DNA of 64,000 nt from Neoechinorhynchus agilis (GCA_051530055.1 CM121341.1:11222001-11286000), one strand, 5' to 3'. Numbered from the stretch's first letter, positions 33,222-44,660 are shown. Notes: generated by a model from the letters alone, not told the origin. Translations and numbers: made by a program.

Positions 33222-34207
33222 TGTTTGTTTATGGCGAAAAAATTGAAGGAGTTTTATTAAATCCAATATTTCGGAACAATATCGTGCCTTTATCAAGGTC
33301 TAAAATCCACACATAGCTGATGGTTAAATTCATACTGTACTTAGATTTAGTTCTAAGTTCAACCTGGAGAATGAATATGGCCTCTATTATCACTCGATCC
33401 CATTGGGATTCACATCGGGTCAAAATGGCGGCATTGTCGATATCCATGACGTGGCCTTGTTGTGCAAAATGGTTGAGTATTGCGGAACTGGCATTGGTAC
33501 CTCTCTCCTCAGAGCAGATTTGCGTTCTTTGGTTCTCCTTTCCAAATTGATTGTTTGGCCCGCATAAGACTTTTTACACTCGGTACAGGGAATTCTGTAC
33601 ACTACTCCTTTGCTTTCATGTTCGTATACAACAATGAAGGTCTTTGGATTCAGCTTTTATGATATTGTTAATTGCAGTGAACAGCTCATTATCGACGAAA
33701 TGAAAGCCCTTCGTTTCGGCTTCTGGCACACTGTTTTCCTTTCATAGAAGACTGCAACTAGCTCTTCTTATAATATAGATTTGAGCATATTCCTAAGAAA
33801 CTCTAACTCATTATTGAGAGAGTCTTGGTTGGAGAAAATGGCCTTTATTTACTGACAATCTGATAAAAGGAGCGAAAAAAGCTCAACGATTAAGCTCCAT
33901 GGTGAAGAAACGAGATGAGGTACCGATGCCAGTTCCGCAATACTAAACCATTTTGTTAAACAAGGCCAGTTGACAATGCCACCATTTTGGCGCAGTCCAA
34001 ATGGGATCGAGTGATAATAGAGGCCATATTCATTCTCCAGGTTGAAAAAGTTGAATGGAGAATAAGGTACACTTAGAACTTAATCTAAGTGCAGTGTGAA
34101 TTTAACCATCAGCTACGTGTGGATTTTAGACTTTGATAAAGGCGCGAGATTGTTCCGAAATATCGGATTTAATAAAACTCCTTCAATTTTTCCGCCATAA
34201 ACAAACA
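33222..34207 (-). mobile_element. Penelope-like element arranged as an inverted repeat
   Basis: Arms 33222-33510 and about 33930-34207 are inverted copies; each starts with TGTTTGTTTATGGCG and includes CCTTTATCAAGG and TATTATCACTCGATCCCA. The minus strand of the left half encodes a decayed GIY-YIG domain, MYRIPCTECKKSYAGQTINL then WDRVIIEAIFIL, broken by a frameshift. The 3' segment on the minus strand reads CTTGATAAAGGCACG and then CCGAAATATTGG. Right-arm coordinates are approximate. Confidence 0.75.
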
Positions 34208-34918
34208 TTAGGAATACTGCATTTCGATTCGAATAACATCACTTCTAATCAAACGTAAACTTATCTACACAAGAACAATTCGAGTAAAACTAAATAACGA
34301 CATACAAAGAAACTACTTACTGAAAATTACAAGAAAGGGTGTTTCATTAACCATTTAAATATTTTCACTATTTTACGACCGAAATGAAAATGAAACTTGA
34401 AGAAATTAGACATTTTTATCCATTAACTGTGATTGGTTGCTAATGATTGAACGTAATTTTGAGCTTATGCGAAAAAGTGTAATTTCAAATTCTTGTCTTT
34501 AAAAACCAATTTCCATTTCTTCCACTCATCGAAAGTGATAAACCAAAGCAGCTACTTATTACCTGGTTTCGTGATTAGATGATGATTTTTCAGCCATCCT
34601 CGTGTAAACTTTTCAAGGACAAATATGTATACCATTGATGTCTTTAAAGCAGTAACAAAATATTCATCGTAAGTATGAATGAGAAAACGCTCATAACGAT
34701 TTTGCAGTACTAGTGTAATATGATCATGAAGCCGCATTATTAATTGCAAATAGGGAACCAGGATAAAGCTTCATTTTTTCAAAGACCGAACGAACCCAGA
34801 CGTTTTTCAGCGACAGTCATCGATAAAGGATCTTTTGGATTTTTCTCCTAGAATATTGTTCTTATAATGATTCAGTAAATAATAAAATAAAAAATTAATG
34901 TTAGTGATTTTTCTCATT
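34208..34918. other. Intergenic, nothing recognised
   Basis: AT-rich. The frame 34552-34749 (-) has no supporting evidence. Confidence 0.4.
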
Positions 34919-34923
34919 TTATT
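34918..34923 (-). terminator. Poly(A) signal overlapping the filament gene stop codon
   Basis: AATAAA on the minus strand includes the TAA stop (34921-34919), implying a 3' UTR of only about 10-20 bases. Confidence 0.6.
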
Positions 34924-36628
34924 TTGTTTGGCCTTTCGACGAAAAATCGTACTCCGTGAATCCCTGTCCAAAATGTATTCGCCTGCCATCATGCTGCTGA
35001 GAAGTATAATTACCATCAAGCGAACTCTTGAGACTTCGTTTACCGAGTTCATTGGCCACTTCCCTTTCAACCTTTTCGGCGATTTCTCTTAAGCCCACAC
35101 TATTTTCACTTCCTTCAAGAAGATCTTTATATCTACGAATCTCAGCTTTGAATGTTTCATTGGATTGATTAATATCAGTAAACTCCCTCCGAAAATCCTC
35201 AAGATTACCGTTTCGTTGCATCAAATCTTTTCGAAACGCCTCAATTCTAACCGCACGATCATTATCGTCTTTACTGATCTTCGACTTCAATTCATTAATA
35301 CGTGCCTGCATATTTTTATTATCGGAAACTAACTGATCTATCAATCAATCAAAGTACATCCCAGAACTTTGATTGAATTTTTATACGTCTACTAGTTTTC
35401 CGCGCAATTGCTGTCTGAGATTAATCTCCGAAAATCTCGATTCAGCTGTCAAACCAGGCTCAAGCTTAATCTTCTCGACTTCTTGCCATTGCTTTGACAT
35501 AAGATCTCTGTAGGTCTGGAGGTATTTATTTTTCAACTGATTTCTATGTTCAATAAGATTATTATCGTATTCGCGTTGGATTTGTTGAACGGCGTCTGCA
35601 ATTTCGCCTCGAAATACGTCGGCTTGACTTCCGAAATCATCTTTAGTTGCAATGGCAGATCCGGTGCTTGTACTGTGTAATAACGAAGTCAAATCGTCGC
35701 TCAGTTTCATCTTTTTCGCAATCAAAGTGCTTTTTGCTTTAATCTCGTTCTGAATCTGGTTGTTAATGCAAACATTCTCGTCGCTCAGCTCTTTTGATTG
35801 GGTATTCATCAACGATATTTCATCCAAGGTGTCCACTAGTTCCCGTCTATGGCTTAAGCTCTTTTATTTTCTCTTCATCAGAGGTGGATAGTTTGCAGCG
35901 GACCGTATATTAATCCGGGTAAGGTAAAACAGGCTTCGAACAGCTTGAAATGTATATAGAAAAGTATAGAACAAAGCGCAGCGCTTTTTTATTCTCACCT
36001 GAATTCACCGTCTACTGACCTATTTTCAATTCAAATATTATTCAAAAAATACAGGGCCTTTCGCTATATTCACTAAGCATATGTTGTAGAGCTTAATTGC
36101 CTCGCCATAAACAAAAAGAGCCAATGCCGTAAGCATCAGTAGCTCCGTTTCGATTTTTGCTTCCCGTTGTCTAAGAGTGGTCAAGTCGACGTCGGTGACA
36201 TGGAGCGCAAGTGCTTGAGCGTCTAAAGCAGCTAGTTCATTTTTAGCAGTTGCCAGGTTTTCTTCAATCTCAGCTTTTTCCTTTTTGATGTCCTCCAGAA
36301 GTCGAATAGCGTCTTTGATTTCATTTAGATAAAGTTCCTTTTGACTTGGCACTTTCAAACTCTGTCGTTTTTTTCGGGCGAACCCTAACTGCATTTCTAT
36401 CCATTTGTTTCTAACTTCTAGAAACTTTATCCTTTCTATATAATTAGCAAATTTATAATTAAGCTGAGAAAGTTCACTTCGTTCTCCACTAAGGATATTA
36501 GATCCAGATTCCGAAATTCGAAATTCTTGTGATAAATCCTTATTGCGCATAATCATGTTAAGTGAAGACCGTGAAAATCCTGGATTATTTAGGTTTCCGA
36601 AATAGCTATTTCTTCTTAAATATGACAT
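34919..36628 (-). CDS. Cytoplasmic intermediate filament protein without lamin tail
   Basis: Three exons: 36628-36113, 35860-35387, 35332-34919, with introns of 252 and 54 bp in phase 0, giving 467 residues. The first acceptor (AATAAAAG) is weak. The head is about 45 residues, Arg/Ser rich. Coil 1A has SELSQLNYKFANYIERIKFL, the conserved filament start. Coil 1B is long, as in nuclear lamins and invertebrate filaments; a linker with STSTGSA precedes coil 2 (EIADAVQQIQREYDN). The rod ends in RRYKDLLEGSEN, the counterpart of YRKLLEGE. Only about 60 residues follow and they lack the immunoglobulin-like lamin-tail domain. It should form coiled-coil dimers and filaments, in nematodes often in intestine or epidermis. 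The stop codon overlaps an AATAAA. Confidence 0.85.
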
Positions 36629-36827
36629 TGGTAACCGCCGAAAGGGGAACAGCGTTTGAATAAGAAAGGGGTGTGAGTTGCGCGCTGCAACGAGGCGGGA
36701 TATACAAAGTCCTGTAAGAACTAATGAGTAATATTTTAGTGAACGTTCAACACACTACGCCTAAAAGTGCGACAGAAAAATGAATAATCGGTTGACACTT
36801 GCATTAAACGCCGTATAACGAAAAAAA

Positions 36828-37430
36828 TCAATGTTTATTCTTTGATTGTAATCTCCTCTTCATATACCTCCCAGGTCGACTCCGAATTCTCCAGTCAATC
36901 GACTGAGGCGGTCTGTAAGGTCGATGATCAGGAACTCGCTTCACATCGCGGAGAGCTTCATGCTTGAGACTGTAAGTCAAATACTCCAACATGTCAACCG
37001 TTTCTCGGAATTTGTTATATTCATTCCATGTCATACAAACTTTATCTTGCATTTCATTGCGCTCTGCTGATGATTTGGGCACGAGTCGGTCAGCCAATCT
37101 ACTTAATGGTGATGGTGGTTGTTCGCCTCTTGAGAGAATGGACAATCGAGTTGCCGCAGCTCCGTCTCGTTGATATGATGGATTCGGTGGGTATATGGTT
37201 AAGTCACGTTGGTGCTTTAGTCGGTGGGCTCGTCGCATACTAATTTCGAGCGATGATTGGTTATGGGTGGGCAAGCTGGATGATCGTGTGAAACGCATGC
37301 TGTCGGTGCCGTTGATGGAAAGAAGTGCACAGTCTTGATACACTTGCTGGACTCCACAACTCTCACAAGTTGAGTCTTTAAGTTCATCTGAACCGAGAGA
37401 CTCATAGCTCTCGGGAGAAAAAATTAATAC
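36828..37430 (-). CDS. Hypothetical basic protein, C-terminal exon(s)
   Basis: The minus strand is open from about 37475 to the stop at 36828. A plausible exon start is after TTTTTTCTCCCGAG near 37412; the first good ATG in frame is 37298. The product is rich in Arg, Ser and Pro with two possible cysteine pairs near the start (CESC, QDC). It has a conserved-looking stretch with MTWNEYNKFRETVDMLEYL and a basic C-terminus RPGRYMKRRLQSKNKH. No family is recognised. The AATAAA at 36839-36834 lies inside the last codons, so the 3' UTR is minimal. It is on the same strand as the filament gene, about 200 bases upstream. Confidence 0.5.
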   Translation of the reverse strand, partial: VLIFSPESYESLGSDELKDSTCESCGVQQVYQDCALLSINGTDSMRFTRSSSLPTHNQSSLEISMRRAHRLKHQRDLTIYPPNPSYQRDGAAATRLSILSRGEQPPSPLSRLADRLVPKSSAERNEMQDKVCMTWNEYNKFRETVDMLEYLTYSLKHEALRDVKRVPDHRPYRPPQSIDWRIRSRPGRYMKRRLQSKNKH

Positions 37431-37468
37431 TTTGAAGAATTCTATCCATTTGTTCCTTCGAGTGGATG

Positions 37469-37729
37469 TGTATTCTCAATGGCGAATTGTAACACACTCG
37501 AGTTTTATTATTGAAATCTTCATTGCGAATTTTCAAGGCCTCAGCTTATTTCTCAAGCATCTAAAAACAGATGTGGCGAGGGGAAGCCTAAGTTGGTAGC
37601 CTAGACTAGGGTACGCGGGACAGTCGATATCCTTTTTTAGATGCTTGAGAAGAAGGCTGATGCCTTGAAAATTCGCAAGGTTGGCTTCAATAAAACTCGA
37701 GTATGTTACAATTCGCCATTGAGAATACT
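37469..37729. repeat. Foldback repeat family F
   Basis: Arms with TATTCTCAATGGCGAATTGT / ACAATTCGCCATTGAGAATA, CTCGAGTTTTATT and TTGCGAATTTTCAAGG, and a spacer of about 60 bases near 37610. The plus strand of the right arm has CTTGAGAAGA, a hairpin AAGGC...GCCTT and GAAAATTCGC, close to the hammerhead-like pattern of other repeats. Confidence 0.8.
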
Positions 37730-38293
37730 TTGAAGAATCTTCGATCTCATCAGCATACAGCTACGCATTTTCTGGCGATATTTCATCCGTTAAACCAATT
37801 CAACGATCTTAATCGTCATCCATAATAAGTTTAATTTGTCAAGGTTCACTTAAAAGAAATTAAGGTGGCATATGCCTGACATAACCACAGTTTGGCTCGT
37901 TCTTAAAAGAAATACAAGACGCATATGAAGCGCATTATGACAACAAATAAGGGATTGATGGATGATATGGGTACCTACATGCGATTCATGGCAAAGAATA
38001 TGAAGATAGGATCGATTTTCGCTGTTTTATCGACGCGCAACACCCGGCCCGATTTCGTTTTGTTATAAACTTAGTGATATAGTTGTTTCAGGTTGAGATC
38101 ATGTCCCATTGTTTGCGTTCATTTGGAATTCTGAGGACATATCCAGTTTATAGATCGGTGCACGCTCTTAGGAATTTGATAACGATATTTTAAACGCCAA
38201 CAAGATAGAAGCCAACAAGTATTCAATACCGTACGGATGAAAGACCTTCCCACAATTTAGAACCGGAGTATGACCTTATCTACTATGAGTCTC
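37730..38293. other. Intergenic, nothing recognised
   Basis: No open frame or domain is seen between the foldback and the AA15-like gene. Confidence 0.45.
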
Positions 38294-38924
38294 TCAGTCT
38301 ACTCCCCAAGTATCTAAAGTTCTGTATTTAACTTGAAGGATACAACTATTGCAGGTAACGTAATATGGAATCCGAACACTAAAAAGACCGTGATCTGGGG
38401 CGTGTTGCTTATCAATGTTTACCTGAAGGTATAGGTTCTATTACTCCGGATATCATCTTCACTTACGTAAATTCTAGTTCTGTTCACGTTATTAATATTA
38501 AGAATTTGCCTGTTGAAACATTCTTGTTCAATCGCTGCATGATCATTTAGTTTACAAATTCTGAACTCTAGCCACGCTGGTCTGAAATAGTCCACTTTAA
38601 CGTGAATACGTAAATTTGAGTTTGCTGACACTGAAGTTTTGTGTGAAGTGACATTTGAAAACAGGTCTGAAACATTCTTTATAGTGTTACCGGTAAACGG
38701 ATCGCCGCATATTCCGCATCTTTCCCCTTCGAAAAGATGGGTTGCAAAACTAGAATCAAATGAGAATACTCACCTGTCCGCTGTAGATGGTCAAGTCCAC
38801 CGCAGTTGGTTTGGGAACTTCTTCGTTTGATGGGTACTGGTTCAACTATTTCAAACGACTCGCAGAGCACTGGAATCCAGTGGAGTAAAACAACCACTGC
38901 AGCGATGGTTGTCGATGTGATCAT
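38294..38924 (-). CDS. Secreted AA15/chitin-binding type-4-like protein lacking copper histidines
   Basis: Spliced from three exons: 38924-38774, 38726-38423 and 38378-38294, with 47- and 44-bp GT-AG introns in phase, giving 179 residues. A signal peptide (MITSTTIAAVVVLLHWIPVL) is followed by CGGL, RCGICGDPF, WLEFRIC, CFNR and VRIPYYVTCNSCILQVKYR...TWGVD. This is the cysteine framework of the AA15 lytic polysaccharide monooxygenase / chitin-binding type-4 family (CGG, CGVCGD, FRIC, LP..C..CVLQW.Y). Active members start the mature chain with His and have a second His before FEFRIC. Here the mature start is near SFEIVEP and the second position reads DYFRPAW, so the copper site is absent. A role in binding chitin or another glycan outside the cell is likelier than oxidation. 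It also ends earlier than typical members, without a GCGPQE-like block. Confidence 0.8.
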
Positions 38925-39329
38925 CGGTTCGTATGACTTTGCAATATTGAGTACAAATGCCGTTTAGCAGAATTGAAGAGCAAACATACGGCGAAGTGGT
39001 AGACAAAGGAACCAAAAATGCGTTCTTTTTCTCTATTAAGTGTGTCGGCGGTGCCGATATGTCTTGTTGGTGGCGGAGTGCTGCATATTTACTGATTTGG
39101 GAGGTGTGTGTCAACGTCCAATGTCGCCGAACTCTGAGATTAATACTCATGTGTTGGTGCCGTAGCCGAACGCTCCAGAAAGCAGACAACAAATATATAT
39201 ATACGCACGCAACATACCGGAACCGTTTTTAGGAACGTCAAGGTCGTCGATCGATTTGATGATAGGTTTTGTGTGCGTGCCTTTGGGCCAATATTGTTCA
39301 TATTTGTGCTGATTTCGAGAAATGTATAA
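38925..39329. other. Intergenic, upstream of the AA15-like gene
   Basis: The frames here (38851-39192 -, 38957-39232 +) overlap each other and show no domain. Confidence 0.4.
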
Positions 39330-39620
39330 AATTAATAATTATTTGTTAGAAGTCTTCACCCGCGATAAATGATTATTTCGATTAAAAACCTACTGCGAAC
39401 CTCGTCGAGTTCATCATCAGTTAAAAAATACAAAGAACTGACGATGAACTCTACGAAGTTAGCAGAGCGCTTTTAATCGAAATAATCATTTACCGGGTGA
39501 AGACTTCTAAAAAATAGTAATAACACATTTTATTTGTTAATGTAAATGTTTATGCACGAAGAAGAGGATCCATGTACCAGTCATATTGCCCTCGGTACCT
39601 CCTCCTCACATACAGACATT
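39330..39620. repeat. Foldback repeat family D, copy
   Basis: Left arm AGAAGTCTTCACCCGCGATA, CTGCGAACCTCGTCGAGTTC; right arm GAACTCTACGAAGTTAGCAG, TTTACCGGGTGAAGACTTCT; outer right end GGTACCTCCTCCTCACATAC. It is very close in sequence to the copy at 45858-46067. Confidence 0.85.
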
Positions 39621-41489
39621 TTGTATAAAATTAAAGCCAATTAGAAACTCCATTTGTATATGTTGGAAATTAAACCAGTTTTATCGTAGTTACCCAGGGG
39701 TTAAATGACCAATAAAAAAATCGACTCTGGGTACTTATTGATTGATCACCTGTTGTCATTGTGCACCAACTCCATTCCACTGGGAACGTATAATGGATTA
39801 CATGTGTGCAATTCAGTGATTCGTTAGATAATGAAATCCATCAGCTTTATCTTCAAGGATCAAAGCGAAAATATACTATAATTTTACTGATAAATCGCCG
39901 GAAATACAGTCAATTTTGTGAGATGGGTCTTATGGGAGTTGGAAAATGAGCCATTCAGAAACTATCTGTAAGAGTAGCTCATAACTAGCTCTGATTGTCC
40001 ACAATGATTGCATTCGTAAGGTTGCTCTCCATAGTTTGTTTTGATGAGGGCGAGATGAATAAGAGTAATTCAATTTAATCTTTCATCCTCTATGTGGGAG
40101 TTCTTCAGAATTGATTGGAAGTTCTTATATAGTAGAAAACTAAGGCCAAAAATTTAATTGAATTACTCTTATTCATTTCGCAATCATCAAAACAACGATT
40201 GGAATTTAGAAATCAATTTGCTGTGGCTTAAACAGTAACCAAAGCTGTTTTAAAAGTTAATAACAAGGATTTACTTAAGGATTAGACATAAAATGAACGT
40301 CGAGTCTAAAAAAACATTTGGTGTTCGACCGGTGAATAATCGATATATTTATATTGACTTTTTGCTAATGGTCAAATTTCAAATTAAGCGTCCTTGCATG
40401 GTACTATTGACTTTTTCGAACTTTATGGTTCTATTAGATTCTTCGTGGCAATCGTTGAATTAAGACATGCGAGACAACGGAATGCTCGGTTCCGCAAAAG
40501 ATCTCATATTTAATACAGTTTTTAGTTCCTCTAACAGCGAAAACGAAATTCAAATGGAAAAAGAGAAAAGTGAGGTCGAAGGGGAATGGAAGGGGAGAGT
40601 GTAAGAGGAAAGCTGAACGAGTAGGGAAGGATATGGGAGCGTAGAAAGCAGCTGGAAAATGACAAAATGGAACCAGCAAGGAAAGATTACAAAGTAATGA
40701 ATGCATTAAAGAAAAACATGACGAAAAAATCATGTTTGAATAAAGCATCAAATAGCAACATGAGCGGAAATGGAATAGACAAAGCTAAAAGTTAGTTGCT
40801 ACCTAACCACTATTAAGATGTGATAATGAAAAGCGTAAAGATTATCTTAATCTTAAAACTAAGCGTGTGAAGAACTAGCGAATGTGTAGAAATAGAGATG
40901 CGTAGGGTTGATTGCAATTAAAGAAAAATATAAATTGAAAAGATTGAAGGTATCAACTTACGTTCAATCATTTCCATTTAATGCAGTAAATTTTGAACAG
41001 TTCGGTTGTCATCTCAGTATACATGCATCTATATTTCGTCTTTACCAAGACAATAGAAAATATTATAGCAACTACGTTTAGCGCATGACCTTCCCTGCTT
41101 TTTTTTGGAAGGTTAGTCAACCTGACAAGCATTGATTCTAAGACTTAAAAATGCCATTTTTATGACTGGGTCCAAATATTTTTTTCAGCTTTAACTGGGT
41201 GACCTTGAGCAACTAGATGGTGAAAACGTATGCAAATCCGTGGATATATTCTGAGAAAATAAAACTGATTTGAAAATCAAGAATGGCCAAGTTTGTATTT
41301 TCAGGTTTTTCAATGAAAATGCTCCCTGTAGCATTTCGAAGCGTTGAATAAGAAAAATCGCATCAAAATCTTACAAATGCTTGCTAGTGAGTTAATGACA
41401 CATTCATACTAGCCGGTTGCTGCTAAGAAGCTATGTATTGGTGTCAAACCAGACGCAAAACTAAGACAATCCAAAAATGGACGTCTGAT
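39621..41489. other. Long intergenic region with one inverted repeat
   Basis: Mostly unremarkable AT-rich DNA. An inverted repeat (40038-40193) has arms GTTTTGATGAGGGCGAGATG and CATTTCGCAATCATCAAAAC plus GAATAAGAGTAATTCAATTT; on the minus strand it reads TGATGA, TTGC, GAAATGAATAAG. The 40434-40751 (-) frame is low complexity and not convincing. Confidence 0.5.
40038..40193. repeat. Inverted repeat family G
   Basis: Two arms of about 40 bases separated by about 75 bases of unrelated sequence, with few mismatches. Confidence 0.7.
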
Positions 41490-42085
41490 CTATTGACCTC
41501 CTGACATTGGTGAATCCCCAGACGGCCCAGTGTCAGTTGTAGTGTCACGACTTTCAAAGGCTCCTTTAAGCTCCATAAAGTAGTACAGTGACATCCACAG
41601 TAGACTTGCGAATCCGAAGAACTAAAGGTTTGAAAATGCTTTAGGCGGGTTGATCTGAAGCAAAACTCACAGCAGTAGCGGCCATTGAGCCATCGTTAGC
41701 TCCTTCGGCAGCCGCAATGATTGAAGCGAACAAAATCATTGGCAATTGGATAATAAAAAAGAATAGAGACTAAAATACAGATCAATTTACCTAAAAAGAA
41801 AATAAAACCTTACCGCGCTTCTTGCAGAAAATCTTTCCAGTCGCCCGATTTTGAAATTGAATAGACAATAGAGAATCACACACGAAATCAATTCATAGCA
41901 AAAGACACAGAGAATCATTCCTGCTACAGCGGTTCCCGTCCGTTGAGCAACAGCGGAACATATGACAGCCAATGCAGCAATTGCCTTAAACAAGAAAGAT
42001 TATTAATGGCGATAAAAACGGAAAAACTTGCGCCATTGACAAACAAGAAAATTTGCCTGCTCTTCAATATTGCCGGAATCGCCAT
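41490..42085 (-). CDS. Small four-helix membrane protein (MARVEL-like), four exons
   Basis: Not visible as one frame, but it splices cleanly: 42085-42041, 41984-41814, 41769-41671 and 41621-41490, with introns of 56, 44 and 49 bp, all GT-AG and all phase 0. The product is 148 residues. Four hydrophobic segments are IFLFAIAALAVICSAVA, a second from GMILCVFCYELISCVI, SLFFFIIQLPMILFASII and a last from FFGFASLLWMSLYYF, with short loops and a Ser/Thr/Gly-rich hydrophilic C-tail. This layout fits the MARVEL or similar tetraspan families of vesicle and junction proteins; I cannot name an orthologue. A CTTTTCAG acceptor ends 2 bases before the ATG, as for trans-splicing. Confidence 0.72.
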
Positions 42086-42362
42086 ATCTGAAAAGTTAAG
42101 GTATACAGGACGATTGAGCAGATATGAATTGTTACTGGTCGAATAAATAGCTGTGTAGCGAATCAAAATGCGCATACTTAGTCCTTGTCTGTCTATTTTA
42201 AAAAGGTGGCTAAATAATGTTCGTTTTTCACATTATTTTTAACAGAATTCAAGATTCAAAGATATAAAAATTGGTTTTAAAGACCGGAACGTTGTCTTTC
42301 GTTTTCAGCAGTAAGCCATCGGAATGGATCTTATAAAACCGCATCATATGTGAACGATTGTG

Positions 42363-42830
42363 CTAAACAATAACCAAAAATATGGTTGCAATAGCGTCAC
42401 ATTGCACACGCGGCAGTCGATGGGATTGAACGTATAAAAGCTGCAGAAAAAACCCAAGAAAATAAGCGCTTCTCGTGTTACGATCGCAATCTTTGTCTGC
42501 ATTGCGACACATACAATCATAAGAGTTTGTACCGTAAGGAAGCATGTACGCGATCGACGGTAGTTGTTGATAGATGACTTAAAATCTTACCCGTTTGAAT
42601 ACTATACCGAATTGTTTCCCTGTTGGGAGCAACAGTGGTTGTATGCGAAGCCAAAGAGACACAATTGAAGAACACTGTTCTCTTCGAGTATAAACCAATT
42701 TCGGAATGCAGGACAACATTCCCGAGTAGTGATGAATTCATCATTCCACGATAAAAACTTGAGATGATACCTCTTTTCCGGGGTCACCTTTTTAGATTTC
42801 CTTTGTTCTTAGGAAGACTGCATAAAAGTT
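42363..42830 (-). CDS. Candidate cysteine-rich gene fragment
   Basis: Minus-strand frames hold ECCPAF...CLFGFAYNHCCSQ (42787-42602) and, in another frame, YDCMCRNADKDCDRN (42545-42363). Two neighbouring blocks with four to five cysteines each suggest exons of a secreted disulfide-rich protein. An acceptor TCTTCCTAAG lies upstream at about 42807 and a donor follows AACAATTCG near 42606, but no acceptor joins the two blocks in phase. It could be an incomplete or broken gene. Confidence 0.3.
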
Positions 42831-44180
42831 AGGGGGAAAGACACATTAACCTTAGAAGATTCACATCACTGCTAATGGGTTTTCGTAAACTATAACGTTG
42901 ATGATAAAGTGAAGTATGTTTTCTTGAATTGCCATCCGCATATTCACTATGGTGGGAGTCTTCGAACGCTAGAAAATGAGAAGCCACTATTGTCCCAGAT
43001 ATACGTTTCCAAATAGTGACTTCATCTGAAGTTGTTTTAGTTGTTTACTGCTCAGCAAACCATCGTGAAGTTCAGAAGTGTTAACCGCGGGACGACACCA
43101 CGAACATGTTCTTAAGTATCGAAACCTTTGAGATCGCAAGTGTAAAAGTTCGAGATGCTCAAACCCGTCATCTTATATATATACCCACGGGATGCCTTTT
43201 GTTTTGTAAATCGTTAGTTTTCGAATCGTCATTAAGAAAACACATAGAGTTTCAAAATGTAATAGAGAAGTAAATCTTTTTTAAAAATGAAATCATGAAC
43301 AAGAAAATCAACGGCATTTTACTGGTTTTGAAGCATTTTAGAATGGAAATTCCTATTTTGTTGAAGAGACATACAATTCCGTTGCTTTCGAAGAACGCTG
43401 TTCTATTATTGTCATCACCGTTTATGAATGTGGCACATTCTCTTTCAATTACAAATGCACGAAGAGGAAGATGTAATCCCATCGAAAGCACATAACAATT
43501 CAGAGGACAAAGATGAGACACGGAAAGTACGTTTTAAATACATTTATTTAACCTAATGCCAAATTTAGTTTGTCACAATTACTCTAACAGAAGTGATAGT
43601 CACATTTTTTGAATAATGAACCTCCTACGCCCTTGACTCGGTCCTAAGTACCTTGGATGCCTCTAAGTGAATTTTTTAATTTCAACTATTTTTCCCAATA
43701 ACTATAAATATTTGTGATATTGCATGTATTTAAGCGCAAAAATGTAAAAATTTATTCGAAAAAGGTTACGTGGCTTTGACGGTAATCTTAAAAATTCGCA
43801 TTTTTTGAGATACTGAAATCTCGATGTATGAACGAAGGATAATGTTACTACCATTCAACAGTGAATATGAATTGAACGTATCGATGTGCGAATAGATCCA
43901 GGTAAAACTTTTACAATATTCAGTGCATAACCAGATTGAAGACTTGGCATTTAGTACAAAAAACGGCTAATTAAGGTTTCAATCCCATTCCAGGGTGTAG
44001 AAAAGAAACATAAATATTGAAACAATGACCGCCTGGTGCTATATTCTTGTTCATGGTTTCCAAACCTCGCGCTTGAAAGAATCAGTTTTCCCAAGCACGC
44101 AGTAGCACACGGGTTTCCATGGCACACCTGAATGTTTTGTGAATTCCTACCGCTGTTCGGGGAAACAAATCCACTCTTGA
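42831..44180. other. Intergenic, nothing recognised
   Basis: AT-rich. The frame pair at 43252-43521 is a mirror of itself on both strands and has no domain. Confidence 0.45.
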
Positions 44181-44660
44181 ATGTTGAACTTATTTCTATC
44201 GTTGTTCAACCCTGCCACGTTGCTTCTATTCGTCCACACGCTCTCGACGATCACTTTCAGCAATGAGCTCTTCGAATGCAAATACAGGTGCCGGTATGAA
44301 GCCAGGCACTCGCTAGGTGATCCCCCAAAGAGTTTGCTGGAGCTAAACGTCTACATGGAAATCTGTTATCAGAAATGTGATAGAAAGCATTTGTCTCCTT
44401 CTTTTCGCTATGTTGAAGAACCAAATTCGGCGACAGTGAAAAGTACCCAAATTGCGTCTTTAAATGAAACAAAAACTAAAGGCACGTCCACATTGGAAAC
44501 AAGTACAGATATGAATCACACGACTGAGAAGGAGGTGGTTAGAAATGACATGGATGATTACTTTGATTTAATCGACGATTCAGATGAAGATGAGTTTTAT
44601 GGATTTCCTTTTAATGAGAAGTTCTGGAAGCGTGAAAATTCTGTGAACTCAAAAACATAA
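44181..44660 (+). CDS. Putative secreted acidic protein, 159 residues
   Basis: Single exon with ATG at 44181. The first 27 residues form a signal peptide (hydrophobic NPATLLLFVHTLSTITFS). Then follow two cysteine pairs, CKYRC and CYQKC, about 30 residues apart, which could form two disulfides like a small alpha-hairpin, a Thr/Ser-rich stretch with possible glycosylation sites (NHT, NET), and a very acidic segment (DDYFDLIDDSDEDEF). The signal peptide and pattern support a real secreted protein. I do not know the family. Neighbouring sequence holds no partner. Confidence 0.6.
   Translation: MLNLFLSLFNPATLLLFVHTLSTITFSNELFECKYRCRYEARHSLGDPPKSLLELNVYMEICYQKCDRKHLSPSFRYVEEPNSATVKSTQIASLNETKTKGTSTLETSTDMNHTTEKEVVRNDMDDYFDLIDDSDEDEFYGFPFNEKFWKRENSVNSKT

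Noticed and set aside
36628-36840. Operon of the unknown gene and the filament gene
   Set aside because: Spacing (~200 bp) and strand would allow it, but no good trans-splice acceptor is seen just before the filament ATG.
40434-40751. 105-residue ORF on the minus strand
   Set aside because: Biased hydrophobic and proline composition from an A/G-rich stretch; no recognisable domain.
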